Assembly: GCA_937958075.1 (NCBI GenBank)
Contig: CALFFB010000042.1
Coordinates: forward strand, 1 to 13,620
Origin: an uncultured Geobacteraceae bacterium
GTDB lineage: Bacteria; Desulfobacterota; Desulfuromonadia; Desulfuromonadales; Geopsychrobacteraceae
Length of the DNA stretch: 13,620 bases
Direction of reading: 5' to 3'
This document shows positions 1-5,684 of this stretch, one piece after another (positions within the stretch are counted from its first letter, which is position 1; the number at the start of each line of letters is the position of its first letter). Position numbers and translations under genes: made by a program. The notes below the pieces were generated by a model. It ran no database searches, had not been told where the DNA came from, and saw only the letters and a list, made by a program, of their open reading frames with translations.

Positions 1-4
1 TTAT

Positions 5-79
<75 letters not shown>

Positions 80-109
80 GAATATCTGTCCTGTGGCGAA
101 GCGGGTGTA

Positions 110-139
110 TGTATAGCAAAACGCTTTGGCGAGTGTCAA
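110..139 (-). promoter_or_regulatory. sigma-70 promoter of tRNA-Gly with AT-rich upstream element
   Basis: On the minus strand a perfect -35 box TTGACA (134-139) is followed after 18 bases by TATACA (110-115). This puts transcription start near base 103, about 25 bases before the tRNA 5' end. Immediately upstream (139-161) is a pure A/T tract in the position of an UP element, as is common for stable-RNA promoters. The boxes are seen directly; the UP-element role is inference. Confidence 0.7.
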
Positions 140-161
140 TAAAAAAACTTTCTTTTTTTAT
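139..161. repeat. A/T-only inverted repeat between pgsA and tRNA-Gly
   Basis: ATAAAAAAA (139-147), a five-base CTTTC spacer and TTTTTTTAT (153-161) form a perfect nine-base inverted repeat made only of A-T pairs. On the minus strand it follows the pgsA stop by about 33 bases and ends in a run of seven T. It could act as a weak terminator of the pgsA transcript, as an UP element for the tRNA promoter whose -35 box it touches, or as both. Confidence 0.45.
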
Positions 162-194
162 CATGAGGATTTGTCAGTAATATCAGCTTTTTAT

Positions 195-782
195 CTATTT
201 CAACAGAAGTTTGAAAAACTTGGCGAAGTAATCCACGCCGGACCAGATGGTCAGCGCCAGGGCCATATAAAAAATAACGATGCCGACATTGTGGGCCGAG
301 GCGTAGAGGAAGGAGTATTCCAGGCCGAAAAACCAGTAATATTGATAATGGAGCAGCAAGGCGACGATGGCGATCATCTGAAAGATGGTTTTGTATTTAC
401 CTAAGGGGCTGGCATCGATGACGATGCCTTCCGATGATGCGATAGAGCGAATCCCCGAGATAATCAGGTCTCGTGCCAGAATGATGAATACCGCCCACGC
501 CGGTACCCGGTCGAGGGGGATCAGCATGATCAGTGCGGCCATGACAATGAGTTTATCCGCCAGGGGGTCGAGGAATTTGCCGAGAACGGTGACGATTCCC
601 CATTTGCGTGCCAGAAAACCGTCAAGCCAGTCGGTTATGGCCGCAAGGGTAAAAACGACGGCGGCCCAGAAGCATGTCTGCGGCGATTCGAACAACAGCA
701 GAACGACGACCACCGGCACCGCGGCGACCCGCGACAGGGTCAGGATATTGGGCAGATTCAACAGGTTCTGTGATGTGGTCAC
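195..782 (-). CDS. pgsA: CDP-diacylglycerol--glycerol-3-phosphate 3-phosphatidyltransferase (phosphatidylglycerolphosphate synthase)
   Basis: This 195-residue integral inner-membrane enzyme transfers a phosphatidyl group from CDP-diacylglycerol to sn-glycerol 3-phosphate. The product is phosphatidylglycerol phosphate, the committed step to phosphatidylglycerol and cardiolipin. The CDP-alcohol phosphotransferase signature is complete: D51, D54-G55, A58-R59, G68, D72 and D76, within DWLDGFLAR and GKFLDPLADK. The N-terminal NLPNILTLSRV is typical of PgsA, and several hydrophobic segments follow (about 19-31, 37-49, 79-103, 134-150, 164-180). The start is a GTG one base after the stop of the upstream transglycosylase gene. 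The ribosome site GAGGAA overlaps the end of that gene, so translation is probably coupled. Length fits the family. Other CDP-alcohol phosphotransferases (Pss, Cls-like) fit less well. Confidence 0.93.
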   Translation of the reverse strand: MTTSQNLLNLPNILTLSRVAAVPVVVVLLLFESPQTCFWAAVVFTLAAITDWLDGFLARKWGIVTVLGKFLDPLADKLIVMAALIMLIPLDRVPAWAVFIILARDLIISGIRSIASSEGIVIDASPLGKYKTIFQMIAIVALLLHYQYYWFFGLEYSFLYASAHNVGIVIFYMALALTIWSGVDYFAKFFKLLLK

Positions 783-783
783 G

Positions 784-1341
784 TCATTCCTCGTTTCGAT
801 AATAGTTCATATACTGCTTGACCCGTTTGACATAATTCCGGGTTTCCTCATAGGGCGGAATGCCGCTGTGGCGACGGACAGCTCCAGGACCGGCATTGTA
901 GGCGGCCAACGCCAGATCAAGGTGATCGAAGGTATCGAGCATTTTCCGCAGGTACAGGGCTCCACCGAATATGGACTCTGATGCGTCAAAGGGATTGCGC
1001 ACCCCCACCTCACGCGCCGTTTCCGGCATCAGCTGCATCAGTCCCTGGGCTCCCTTGCGGGAAACAACCAGAGGGTTGAAATCACTTTCTACCTTGATGA
1101 TGGCCTTGAGCAGGTGGCGATCAAGGGTAAAACGATCTGCATAATGCTGGATCAGGGCGTCAACACGATTGGTGTTTTGTGAGGGCAAGTATAAGCGATA
1201 CTGGCCATTGGGTGGTACATTTGTGTAGTGGACCCGACCGGACGCGTCCACGTAACGGTAAATTCCCGCATGGATTTCTGAGGCAACCAGCGGCAGCGTG
1301 GCTGCCGACAGCAAAACAAGAAGAAGCAGACCCCTGTTCAT
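784..1341 (-). CDS. Secreted lytic transglycosylase (SLT family) with N-terminal DUF4124-like segment
   Basis: This is a 185-residue periplasmic muramidase of the Slt70/MltE-like fold that cleaves the MurNAc-GlcNAc bond of peptidoglycan. The N-terminus MNRGLLLLVLLSAATLPLVA is a signal peptide, probably cut near residues 21-25. A short segment with IYRYVDASGRVHYTN (27-41) resembles the DUF4124 module seen before SLT domains in proteobacteria. The SLT domain fills about 60-180: catalytic Glu in IIKVESDFNP (E85), GAQGLMQLMP (97-106), AAYNAGPGAV (146-155) and a final ETRNYVKRV motif. I chose the ATG at 1341 over an in-frame TTG at 1377. AAAGGTG lies nine bases upstream of the ATG, and the signal peptide starts there. 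It is cotranscribed with pgsA, one base away. The exact subfamily is not resolved. Confidence 0.88.
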   Translation of the reverse strand: MNRGLLLLVLLSAATLPLVASEIHAGIYRYVDASGRVHYTNVPPNGQYRLYLPSQNTNRVDALIQHYADRFTLDRHLLKAIIKVESDFNPLVVSRKGAQGLMQLMPETAREVGVRNPFDASESIFGGALYLRKMLDTFDHLDLALAAYNAGPGAVRRHSGIPPYEETRNYVKRVKQYMNYYRNEE

Positions 1342-1397
1342 AAAGATCAACACCTTTCGGCGGGACAATCCGGACAATGAATCCTTTTATACCATAC

Positions 1398-1412
1398 GCT
1401 GTTGACAACAGC
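1398..1412. promoter_or_regulatory. Perfect 15-base inverted repeat covering the nadB -35 box (candidate operator)
   Basis: GCTGTTG-A-CAACAGC is a perfect palindrome with seven-base arms around one central base. It contains the whole nadB -35 hexamer TTGACA (1402-1407). It lies in the divergent region 15 bases from a minus-strand TATAAA (1386-1391) that may belong to the transglycosylase/pgsA unit. A bound protein could therefore affect both directions. It does not match the spacing of a LexA box (CTGT-N8-ACAG; here N5) or the E. coli NadR box. The regulator is unknown. Confidence 0.45.
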
Positions 1413-1430
1413 TACACTGAACCGGATAAT
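1402..1430 (+). promoter_or_regulatory. sigma-70 promoter of nadB
   Basis: A perfect -35 box TTGACA (1402-1407), a 17-base spacer and GATAAT (1425-1430, five of six to consensus) make a strong vegetative promoter. Transcription should start near 1437, leaving a leader of about 35 bases that contains the AAGGAG ribosome site (about 1458-1463) of nadB. Confidence 0.75.
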
Positions 1431-1471
1431 GCGCTGGCGCTGATTCTTCCCTTCAGCAAGGAGCTATTCAC

Positions 1472-3097
1472 ATGAAAATCATCAGTGATTTCCTGGTCAT
1501 TGGAACCGGCATCGCAGGTTTAACCTATGCCCTGAAAGTTGCCGATCATGGCCATGTTTCCCTGGTGACCAAACGCGATATTGACGTGACGGCGACCCAG
1601 TTGGCCCAGGGGGGCATCGCGTCGGTCTTCTCCGGGGAAGACAGTTTTGCCGACCATGCGCGCGACACCCTGGTTGCCGGCTCCTACCTTTCGCACCCCG
1701 ATATTGTTGATCTGGTCATTGAATCCGGCCCGGAGGCCATTCACAGTCTCATTGATCTGGGGGTTCAGTTCAGCCGCCTGGAAAACCAGGAATACAGCCT
1801 GACCCGTGAAGGTGGCCACAGCCATCGGCGTATTCTCCACGCCAAGGACTCCACCGGCCGGGAAATTGAACGGGCCCTGGTCGCGGCTGTCCTCAAGCAT
1901 CCCAACATCACCCTTTACCAGCATCATATCGCTGTTGACCTGATCACCGAAGCGAAGGTCAGTGGCAACGTTGACGCCGCCAACCGCTGCCTGGGCGCCT
2001 ATATTCTTAAGATCGACAGCGGTGAGGTCATCGCTTTTGGTGCCCACGTGACGATTCTGGCGACCGGTGGCGCCGGCAAGGTCTACCTCTATACCTGCAA
2101 TCCCGACATTGCCACGGGAGACGGCGTGGCTATCGGCTGGCGGGCCGGTGCCGACGTCGCCAATATGGAGTTCATGCAGTTTCACCCCACCACCCTGTAT
2201 CACCCCTATGCCAAGTCCTTCCTCATTTCCGAGGCGGTGCGCGGCGAGGGGGCCATTCTGCGTCGGGCCGACGGTTACGCCTTCATGGCCGATTATCATC
2301 CCCTGAAGGATCTGGCGCCCCGTGACATTGTCGCCCGCGCTATCGACAGCGAAATGAAGAAATCGGGGGATGACAGTGTTTTTCTTGACATTACCCACAA
2401 GAGCCGCGAGTACATCATCGATCATTTTCCCATGATCCATGAAACCTGCCTCAAGTATGGCATCGACATTACCCGTGAGCCCATTCCGGTTGTTCCGGCG
2501 GCGCATTATCTGTGCGGCGGACTGCGTACCGATTCTTTCGGTGAGACCAACATCCACAACCTGTTCGCTATTGGCGAGGTGGCCTGCACGGGCCTGCACG
2601 GCGCCAATCGCCTCGCCAGCAACAGCCTGCTGGAAGGGGTTGTTTTCGCCCAGCGGGCGGCCCGGCGCACCCTGGAGCGCCTGCAGGAGGGCAAGCCGGA
2701 ATTTCCCCCTATTCCCGCCTGGGATTGTGGTGACGCCACCGACAGTGATGAGGAGGTCATCGTCGCCCATAACTGGGATGAGATCAGACGCTGCATGTGG
2801 AACTATGTCGGCATCGTCCGCTCGGATAAAAGGCTGCAGCGCGCCATGAGCCGCATCAAAATGATTCAGAAGGAGATCAACGAGTACTACTGGAATTTTC
2901 TGCTGACATCGGACCTTATCGAGCTGCGCAACATTGCCACCGTTGCCCGGCTGATTGTCCAGAGCGCCCTCATGCGCAAGGAGAGCCGCGGACTGCATTA
3001 TACCATTGACTATCCGCAAACCGACGACGAACACTTTCACCGCGATACAATCATTCCGGGGCTGGACGCGACAAAAACCGGCGATCAGCGCCGGTGA
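1472..3097 (+). CDS. nadB: L-aspartate oxidase
   Basis: This 541-residue cytoplasmic flavoprotein oxidises L-aspartate to iminoaspartate, the first step of de novo NAD synthesis. NadA then condenses the product with dihydroxyacetone phosphate. The succinate dehydrogenase/fumarate reductase flavoprotein fold is evident. The FAD dinucleotide motif is GTGIAG (11-16), followed by TQLAQGGIASVF (42-53). The active-site segment REGGHSHRRILHA runs from 112 to 124. Further motifs are GGAGKVY, PRDIVARAID and the C-terminal flavin motif GANRLASNSLLEGVVFA. The C-terminal helical domain ends in RGLHYTIDYP. Length is close to E. coli NadB (540). The ATG has AAGGAG eight to nine bases upstream. In an anaerobe fumarate would be the electron acceptor (inference). 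It heads a probable operon with chorismate mutase and a small DAHP-synthase-like domain protein. No nadA or nadC lies in the window. Confidence 0.96.
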   Translation: MKIISDFLVIGTGIAGLTYALKVADHGHVSLVTKRDIDVTATQLAQGGIASVFSGEDSFADHARDTLVAGSYLSHPDIVDLVIESGPEAIHSLIDLGVQFSRLENQEYSLTREGGHSHRRILHAKDSTGREIERALVAAVLKHPNITLYQHHIAVDLITEAKVSGNVDAANRCLGAYILKIDSGEVIAFGAHVTILATGGAGKVYLYTCNPDIATGDGVAIGWRAGADVANMEFMQFHPTTLYHPYAKSFLISEAVRGEGAILRRADGYAFMADYHPLKDLAPRDIVARAIDSEMKKSGDDSVFLDITHKSREYIIDHFPMIHETCLKYGIDITREPIPVVPAAHYLCGGLRTDSFGETNIHNLFAIGEVACTGLHGANRLASNSLLEGVVFAQRAARRTLERLQEGKPEFPPIPAWDCGDATDSDEEVIVAHNWDEIRRCMWNYVGIVRSDKRLQRAMSRIKMIQKEINEYYWNFLLTSDLIELRNIATVARLIVQSALMRKESRGLHYTIDYPQTDDEHFHRDTIIPGLDATKTGDQRR

Positions 3098-3106
3098 TTC
3101 TCCGGC
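3078..3106 (+). other. Two overlapping, mutually exclusive hairpins between nadB and the chorismate mutase gene
   Basis: CCGGCG-ATCAG-CGCCGG (3078-3094) is a perfect six-pair hairpin at the very end of nadB. Its 3' arm also contains GCCGG (3090-3094), which can pair instead with CCGGC (3102-3106) across a seven-base loop. The second hairpin ends two bases before the AAGGGA ribosome site of the next gene. Neither is followed by a T-run, so a terminator is unlikely. An mRNA stability or translation-level role is possible but unproven. Confidence 0.35.
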
Positions 3107-3121
3107 ACAAGGGATAAAATC

Positions 3122-3409
3122 TTGAATATCGACCAGATACGAGACCGAATCAATGACCTGGATGACGAGCTGCTGCGCATTTTCAACGAACGGGCGGCCC
3201 TGGCGTTACAGATCGGTGAAATAAAAAAACAGCAGAATCTGCCGATTTATGATCCCAGGCGGGAAAAGCTGATCTTTGAGCGGATGCGCCAAAGCAATCC
3301 CGGCCCCCTCGACAACGCCGCCATCGTACGGCTGTTTGAGCGTGTTATCGATGAAAGCCGCAGTCTTGAACGGATTCACGCGAAAAGGAAAGATGCATCA
3401 TGCTCGTGA
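3122..3409 (+). CDS. Chorismate mutase, AroQ class, monofunctional
   Basis: This 95-residue all-helical protein should convert chorismate to prephenate, the branch point to phenylalanine and tyrosine. It aligns by eye with the E. coli P-protein mutase domain (numbering recalled). R7 matches Arg11, R24 matches Arg28, K35 matches Lys39 (IGEIKK), D44 matches Asp48, and R47-E48 match Arg51-Glu52 (DPRREK). E83 occupies the place of Gln88; yeast chorismate mutase also has a glutamate there. No prephenate dehydratase or dehydrogenase domain follows, so it is free-standing. The start is TTG, chosen because AAGGGA lies seven bases upstream and no ATG is available. The gene is 24 bases after nadB and overlaps the next gene by 10 bases, so translation is probably coupled. 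It may form a complex with that small protein and with a DAHP synthase encoded elsewhere. Confidence 0.88.
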   Translation: MNIDQIRDRINDLDDELLRIFNERAALALQIGEIKKQQNLPIYDPRREKLIFERMRQSNPGPLDNAAIVRLFERVIDESRSLERIHAKRKDASCS

Positions 3410-3609
3410 TTATGAAAAAAACAGCGAAGGAGTCTGAGCTTGAGCAGGTCAAGCAGTTTCTGGTGGAACAGGATTGCGACTTTCACCAGTCAACAGGAGT
3501 CGACCGCATCATCCTGGGGGTTGTTGGCGACACCTGTCGTATTGATCGCGACCAGCTGCGCAGCCTGGACGGGGTGCTGGACATCTACAAAATACCGGCG
3601 GAAGAGTAA
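3400..3609 (+). CDS. Small stand-alone protein resembling the N-terminal ferredoxin-like regulatory domain of DAHP synthase
   Basis: This is a 69-residue soluble protein of unproven function. The order MLVIMKK, a helix rich in E/Q (about 8-24), a strand DFHQSTGVDRIILGVVGDT (27-45), DRDQLRSL and a final GVLDIYKIP resembles the roughly 70-residue ferredoxin-like domain that precedes the barrel in type I-beta DAHP synthases. In Thermotoga maritima that domain binds the feedback inhibitor Tyr/Phe. Here it stops at TAA and no barrel follows, because the next gene is pyrE on the other strand. I kept the ATG at 3400, inside the mutase gene, because MLVIMK matches the usual first strand. AAGGAA lies about nine bases upstream. 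A later ATG at 3412 is possible. The likely role is a trans-acting regulatory subunit for aromatic synthesis. A relic of a lost DAHP synthase is the alternative. Confidence 0.65.
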   Translation: MLVIMKKTAKESELEQVKQFLVEQDCDFHQSTGVDRIILGVVGDTCRIDRDQLRSLDGVLDIYKIPAEE

Positions 3610-3620
3610 CCCCTTCCGCC
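3597..3620. terminator. Hairpin between convergent nadB and pur/pyrE units, possible two-way terminator
   Basis: GGCGGAAG (3597-3604) pairs perfectly with CTTCCGCC (3613-3620) across an eight-base loop that holds the stop codon of the small regulatory-domain gene. Read on the minus strand, the stem is followed by GGTATTTTG, a short T-run fitting the end of the pyrE transcript. On the plus strand no T-run follows. It sits where the two converging units should end. Confidence 0.45.
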
Positions 3621-3646
3621 ACCCCGCACCTTATACACCCTTCCGG

Positions 3647-4198
3647 TCAGCCGACAACCTCGGACCTGGTAAAGACCGCACGCAGTACCTGACCGGCGTT
3701 TTCAATGATCTCACGGGCCCCTTCCTCCCGATCCACCAGGGTTACGATACCGGCAACCTCCAGCCCTTCCTCCTGGGCGCGCTCAACGGCTTTTAACGAC
3801 GAGCCGCCTGTGGTCGTCACATCTTCGACGATAACGACACGTGATCCGGGCGGCAGGTTCTTGCGTCCTTCCAGCCATTGTCCGGTCCCGTGGCCTTTGG
3901 CTTCCTTGCGGATAATGAAGGCATGGACGGTTTCACCTTCGAGAGCCGCAGCAATAGAGGTTGCAGTGGCGATGGGGTCGGCACCGAGGGTCAAACCACC
4001 AACGCCGTCAATTCTGCCACCGAACTGCTTGACCTCCTGCCAGAAGGCCTGACCGGTCAGCAGCCCGCCCCGGGCATGGAGGGTGGTCTGCTTGCCATCG
4101 AAATAGAAATTGCTCTTGCGTCCGGAGACCAGGGTCACCTCGCGTTCTTCGTAGGACAGTTCGCGAACAATTGCTTTCAAATCATCCTTGACACTCAT
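3647..4198 (-). CDS. pyrE: Orotate phosphoribosyltransferase
   Basis: This 183-residue cytoplasmic enzyme joins orotate to PRPP to give orotidine 5'-monophosphate, step five of pyrimidine synthesis. The PRPP-binding loop is clear in VVIVEDVTTTGGSS (121-134). Other family motifs are FYFDGKQTTL (31-40), GGLTLGADPIA (67-77) and the flexible loop RKEAKGHGTGQWLEG (97-111). The ATG at 4198 is preferred over a TTG two codons earlier. GAGGAG lies six bases before the ATG but directly abuts the TTG. It is the last gene of the minus-strand unit, 53 bases after purF. That AT-rich gap contains TTAACA-18-TTTAAT (4219-4248, minus strand), a weak possible internal promoter. No pyrF or other pyr gene is in the window. 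Confidence 0.95.
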   Translation of the reverse strand: MSVKDDLKAIVRELSYEEREVTLVSGRKSNFYFDGKQTTLHARGGLLTGQAFWQEVKQFGGRIDGVGGLTLGADPIATATSIAAALEGETVHAFIIRKEAKGHGTGQWLEGRKNLPPGSRVVIVEDVTTTGGSSLKAVERAQEEGLEVAGIVTLVDREEGAREIIENAGQVLRAVFTRSEVVG

Positions 4199-4251
4199 CG
4201 ACAACTCCTCGAAATGAAATTAAAGTTATAAATCTATCTCTTTGTTAAATA

Positions 4252-5661
4252 TCAGAAAAGTCCCAGCTGATTGCTGTCCTTCAGGCGGGGAAACCTGATG
4301 GGATAGTTGCCGCTGAAACAGGCCTCGCAGAAATCGATTTTGCGGTCGCCGAATTGCTCCAGGGCGGCGTGCAGGCCTTCCAGGTTCAGATAACAGAGGG
4401 TATCGGCGGTGATGTACCGGGCGATCTCGTCAATGGTGTGGGAGGCGGAAATGAGCTCCTTGCGTGACGGCGTGTCGATGCCGTAGAAACAGGGGAAGCT
4501 GGTGGGCGGACTGGAAATCCGCACATGCACCTCCCTGGCGCCGGCGTTTCGGATCATTTTGACGATCTTCCGCGAGGTTGTCCCGCGGACTATGGAATCA
4601 TCAACCACCACCACCCGTTTACCCTCGATGACCTCGCGGACGGGGTTGAGCTTCAACTTCACCCCGAAATGGCGGATCGACTGCTGGGGCTCGATGAAGG
4701 TGCGGCCGACATAGTGATTACGGATAAGCCCCAGCTCAAAGGGCAGTCCCGCCTCCTCCGCGTAGCCCATGGCGGCGGGCATGCCGGAATCGGGAACGGC
4801 CATGACCAGATCGGCCTCCACCGGGAACTGTCGCGCCAGCTGGCGTCCGAACTCCTTGCGTACGGGGTAGACCATGCGGTTGAAGATCCGGCTGTCCGGC
4901 CGCGAAAAATAGATGTACTCAAAAATACAGGGGGTATTACGGATATCCTTGGGAAAGGGGAAGTAGGACTTCATGCCGTTCTTGTCGACAACTATCACCT
5001 CTCCCGGCTCGACCTCGCGCAGATACTCCGCCTCGATCAGGTCAAAAGCGCATGATTCCGACGAGGCAACGATGGCGCCGTCCAGCTTGCCCAGGCTTAA
5101 AGGCCTGAAGCCGCTGGGGTCACGGACGATAATCATCCGCGTCTCGGTGAGAAAGACCAGACTGTAGGCGCCCTTGACCTGGGCCAGGGACTCACAGACC
5201 CGTTCCACCAGGGAGTCGGACTGGGCTCTGGCGATAAGGTGGATGATGGTCTCCGTGTCCGACGTTGTTGAAAAGATGGAGCCGCTCTTCTCCAGGGCGT
5301 TACGGATCTCCTGGGCGTTGACCAGATTGCCGTTGTGGGCCACGGCGATGCTGCCACGGGAGTAGTCCACCATGATCGGCTGGACATTTTTCATGTCATT
5401 ACCGCCCGCCGTTGAATACCGCACATGGCCGATGGCCGACGCCCCCGGCAGCCGGCTGAAAACATCGTCGTGGCGGAAGACATCGGCGACCAGCCCCATC
5501 CCCAGATGAGCCTTGAGGTTAAATCCGTCCGAAGCGACGATACCGCAGCTTTCCTGACCGCGGTGCTGCAGGGCGTAAAGGCCGAGATAGGTCAGATTGG
5601 CTGCTTCCGGATGGCCGAAAATACCGAAGACGCCACACTCTTCATGGAGTTTGTCAAACAT
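4252..5661 (-). CDS. purF: Amidophosphoribosyltransferase (glutamine PRPP amidotransferase), Fe-S type
   Basis: This 469-residue enzyme uses glutamine to turn PRPP into 5-phosphoribosylamine, the first committed step of purine synthesis. The N-terminal nucleophile glutaminase domain starts at Cys9 after a short propeptide MFDKLHEE, which must be removed as in the Bacillus enzyme. LQHRGQESCG, RYSTAG (81-86) and HNGNLVN (109-115) are glutaminase motifs. The phosphoribosyltransferase domain has VVVVDDSIVRGTTS (350-363). Cys245, Cys391, Cys445 and Cys448 lie in TPCIFEYIYF, FPCFYGID and FCEAC. They match the four ligands of the [4Fe-4S] cluster in B. subtilis PurF, so this is the oxygen-sensitive type rather than the cluster-free E. 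coli type. AGGAT is placed seven bases before the ATG. It is 23 bases downstream of purQ in the same unit. Confidence 0.96.
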   Translation of the reverse strand: MFDKLHEECGVFGIFGHPEAANLTYLGLYALQHRGQESCGIVASDGFNLKAHLGMGLVADVFRHDDVFSRLPGASAIGHVRYSTAGGNDMKNVQPIMVDYSRGSIAVAHNGNLVNAQEIRNALEKSGSIFSTTSDTETIIHLIARAQSDSLVERVCESLAQVKGAYSLVFLTETRMIIVRDPSGFRPLSLGKLDGAIVASSESCAFDLIEAEYLREVEPGEVIVVDKNGMKSYFPFPKDIRNTPCIFEYIYFSRPDSRIFNRMVYPVRKEFGRQLARQFPVEADLVMAVPDSGMPAAMGYAEEAGLPFELGLIRNHYVGRTFIEPQQSIRHFGVKLKLNPVREVIEGKRVVVVDDSIVRGTTSRKIVKMIRNAGAREVHVRISSPPTSFPCFYGIDTPSRKELISASHTIDEIARYITADTLCYLNLEGLHAALEQFGDRKIDFCEACFSGNYPIRFPRLKDSNQLGLF

Positions 5662-5684
5662 AGATATCCTGTTGGTTGTCAGGG

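Noticed and set aside
1342..1377. TTG start that would lengthen the lytic transglycosylase by 12 residues
   Set aside because: It would bury the signal peptide behind extra residues. The ATG at 1341 has AAAGGTG at proper spacing.
1398..1412. LexA box reading of the nadB palindrome (CTGT...ACAG)
   Set aside because: The half-sites are separated by five bases rather than the eight of the E. coli-type SOS box, and nadB is not a damage-response gene.
1520..3040. A 506-codon open frame antisense to almost all of nadB
   Set aside because: Its translation has no recognisable domain and is rich in the G/V/N/Q pattern produced by reading GC-rich codons backwards. nadB itself is an unmistakable full-length gene, so this is a shadow frame.
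3400..3609. Reading the small gene as a frameshifted, broken DAHP synthase
   Set aside because: No barrel-like sequence in any frame follows the stop. The next bases are a hairpin and then pyrE on the opposite strand, so a recent frameshift is not supported. An old truncation cannot be excluded.
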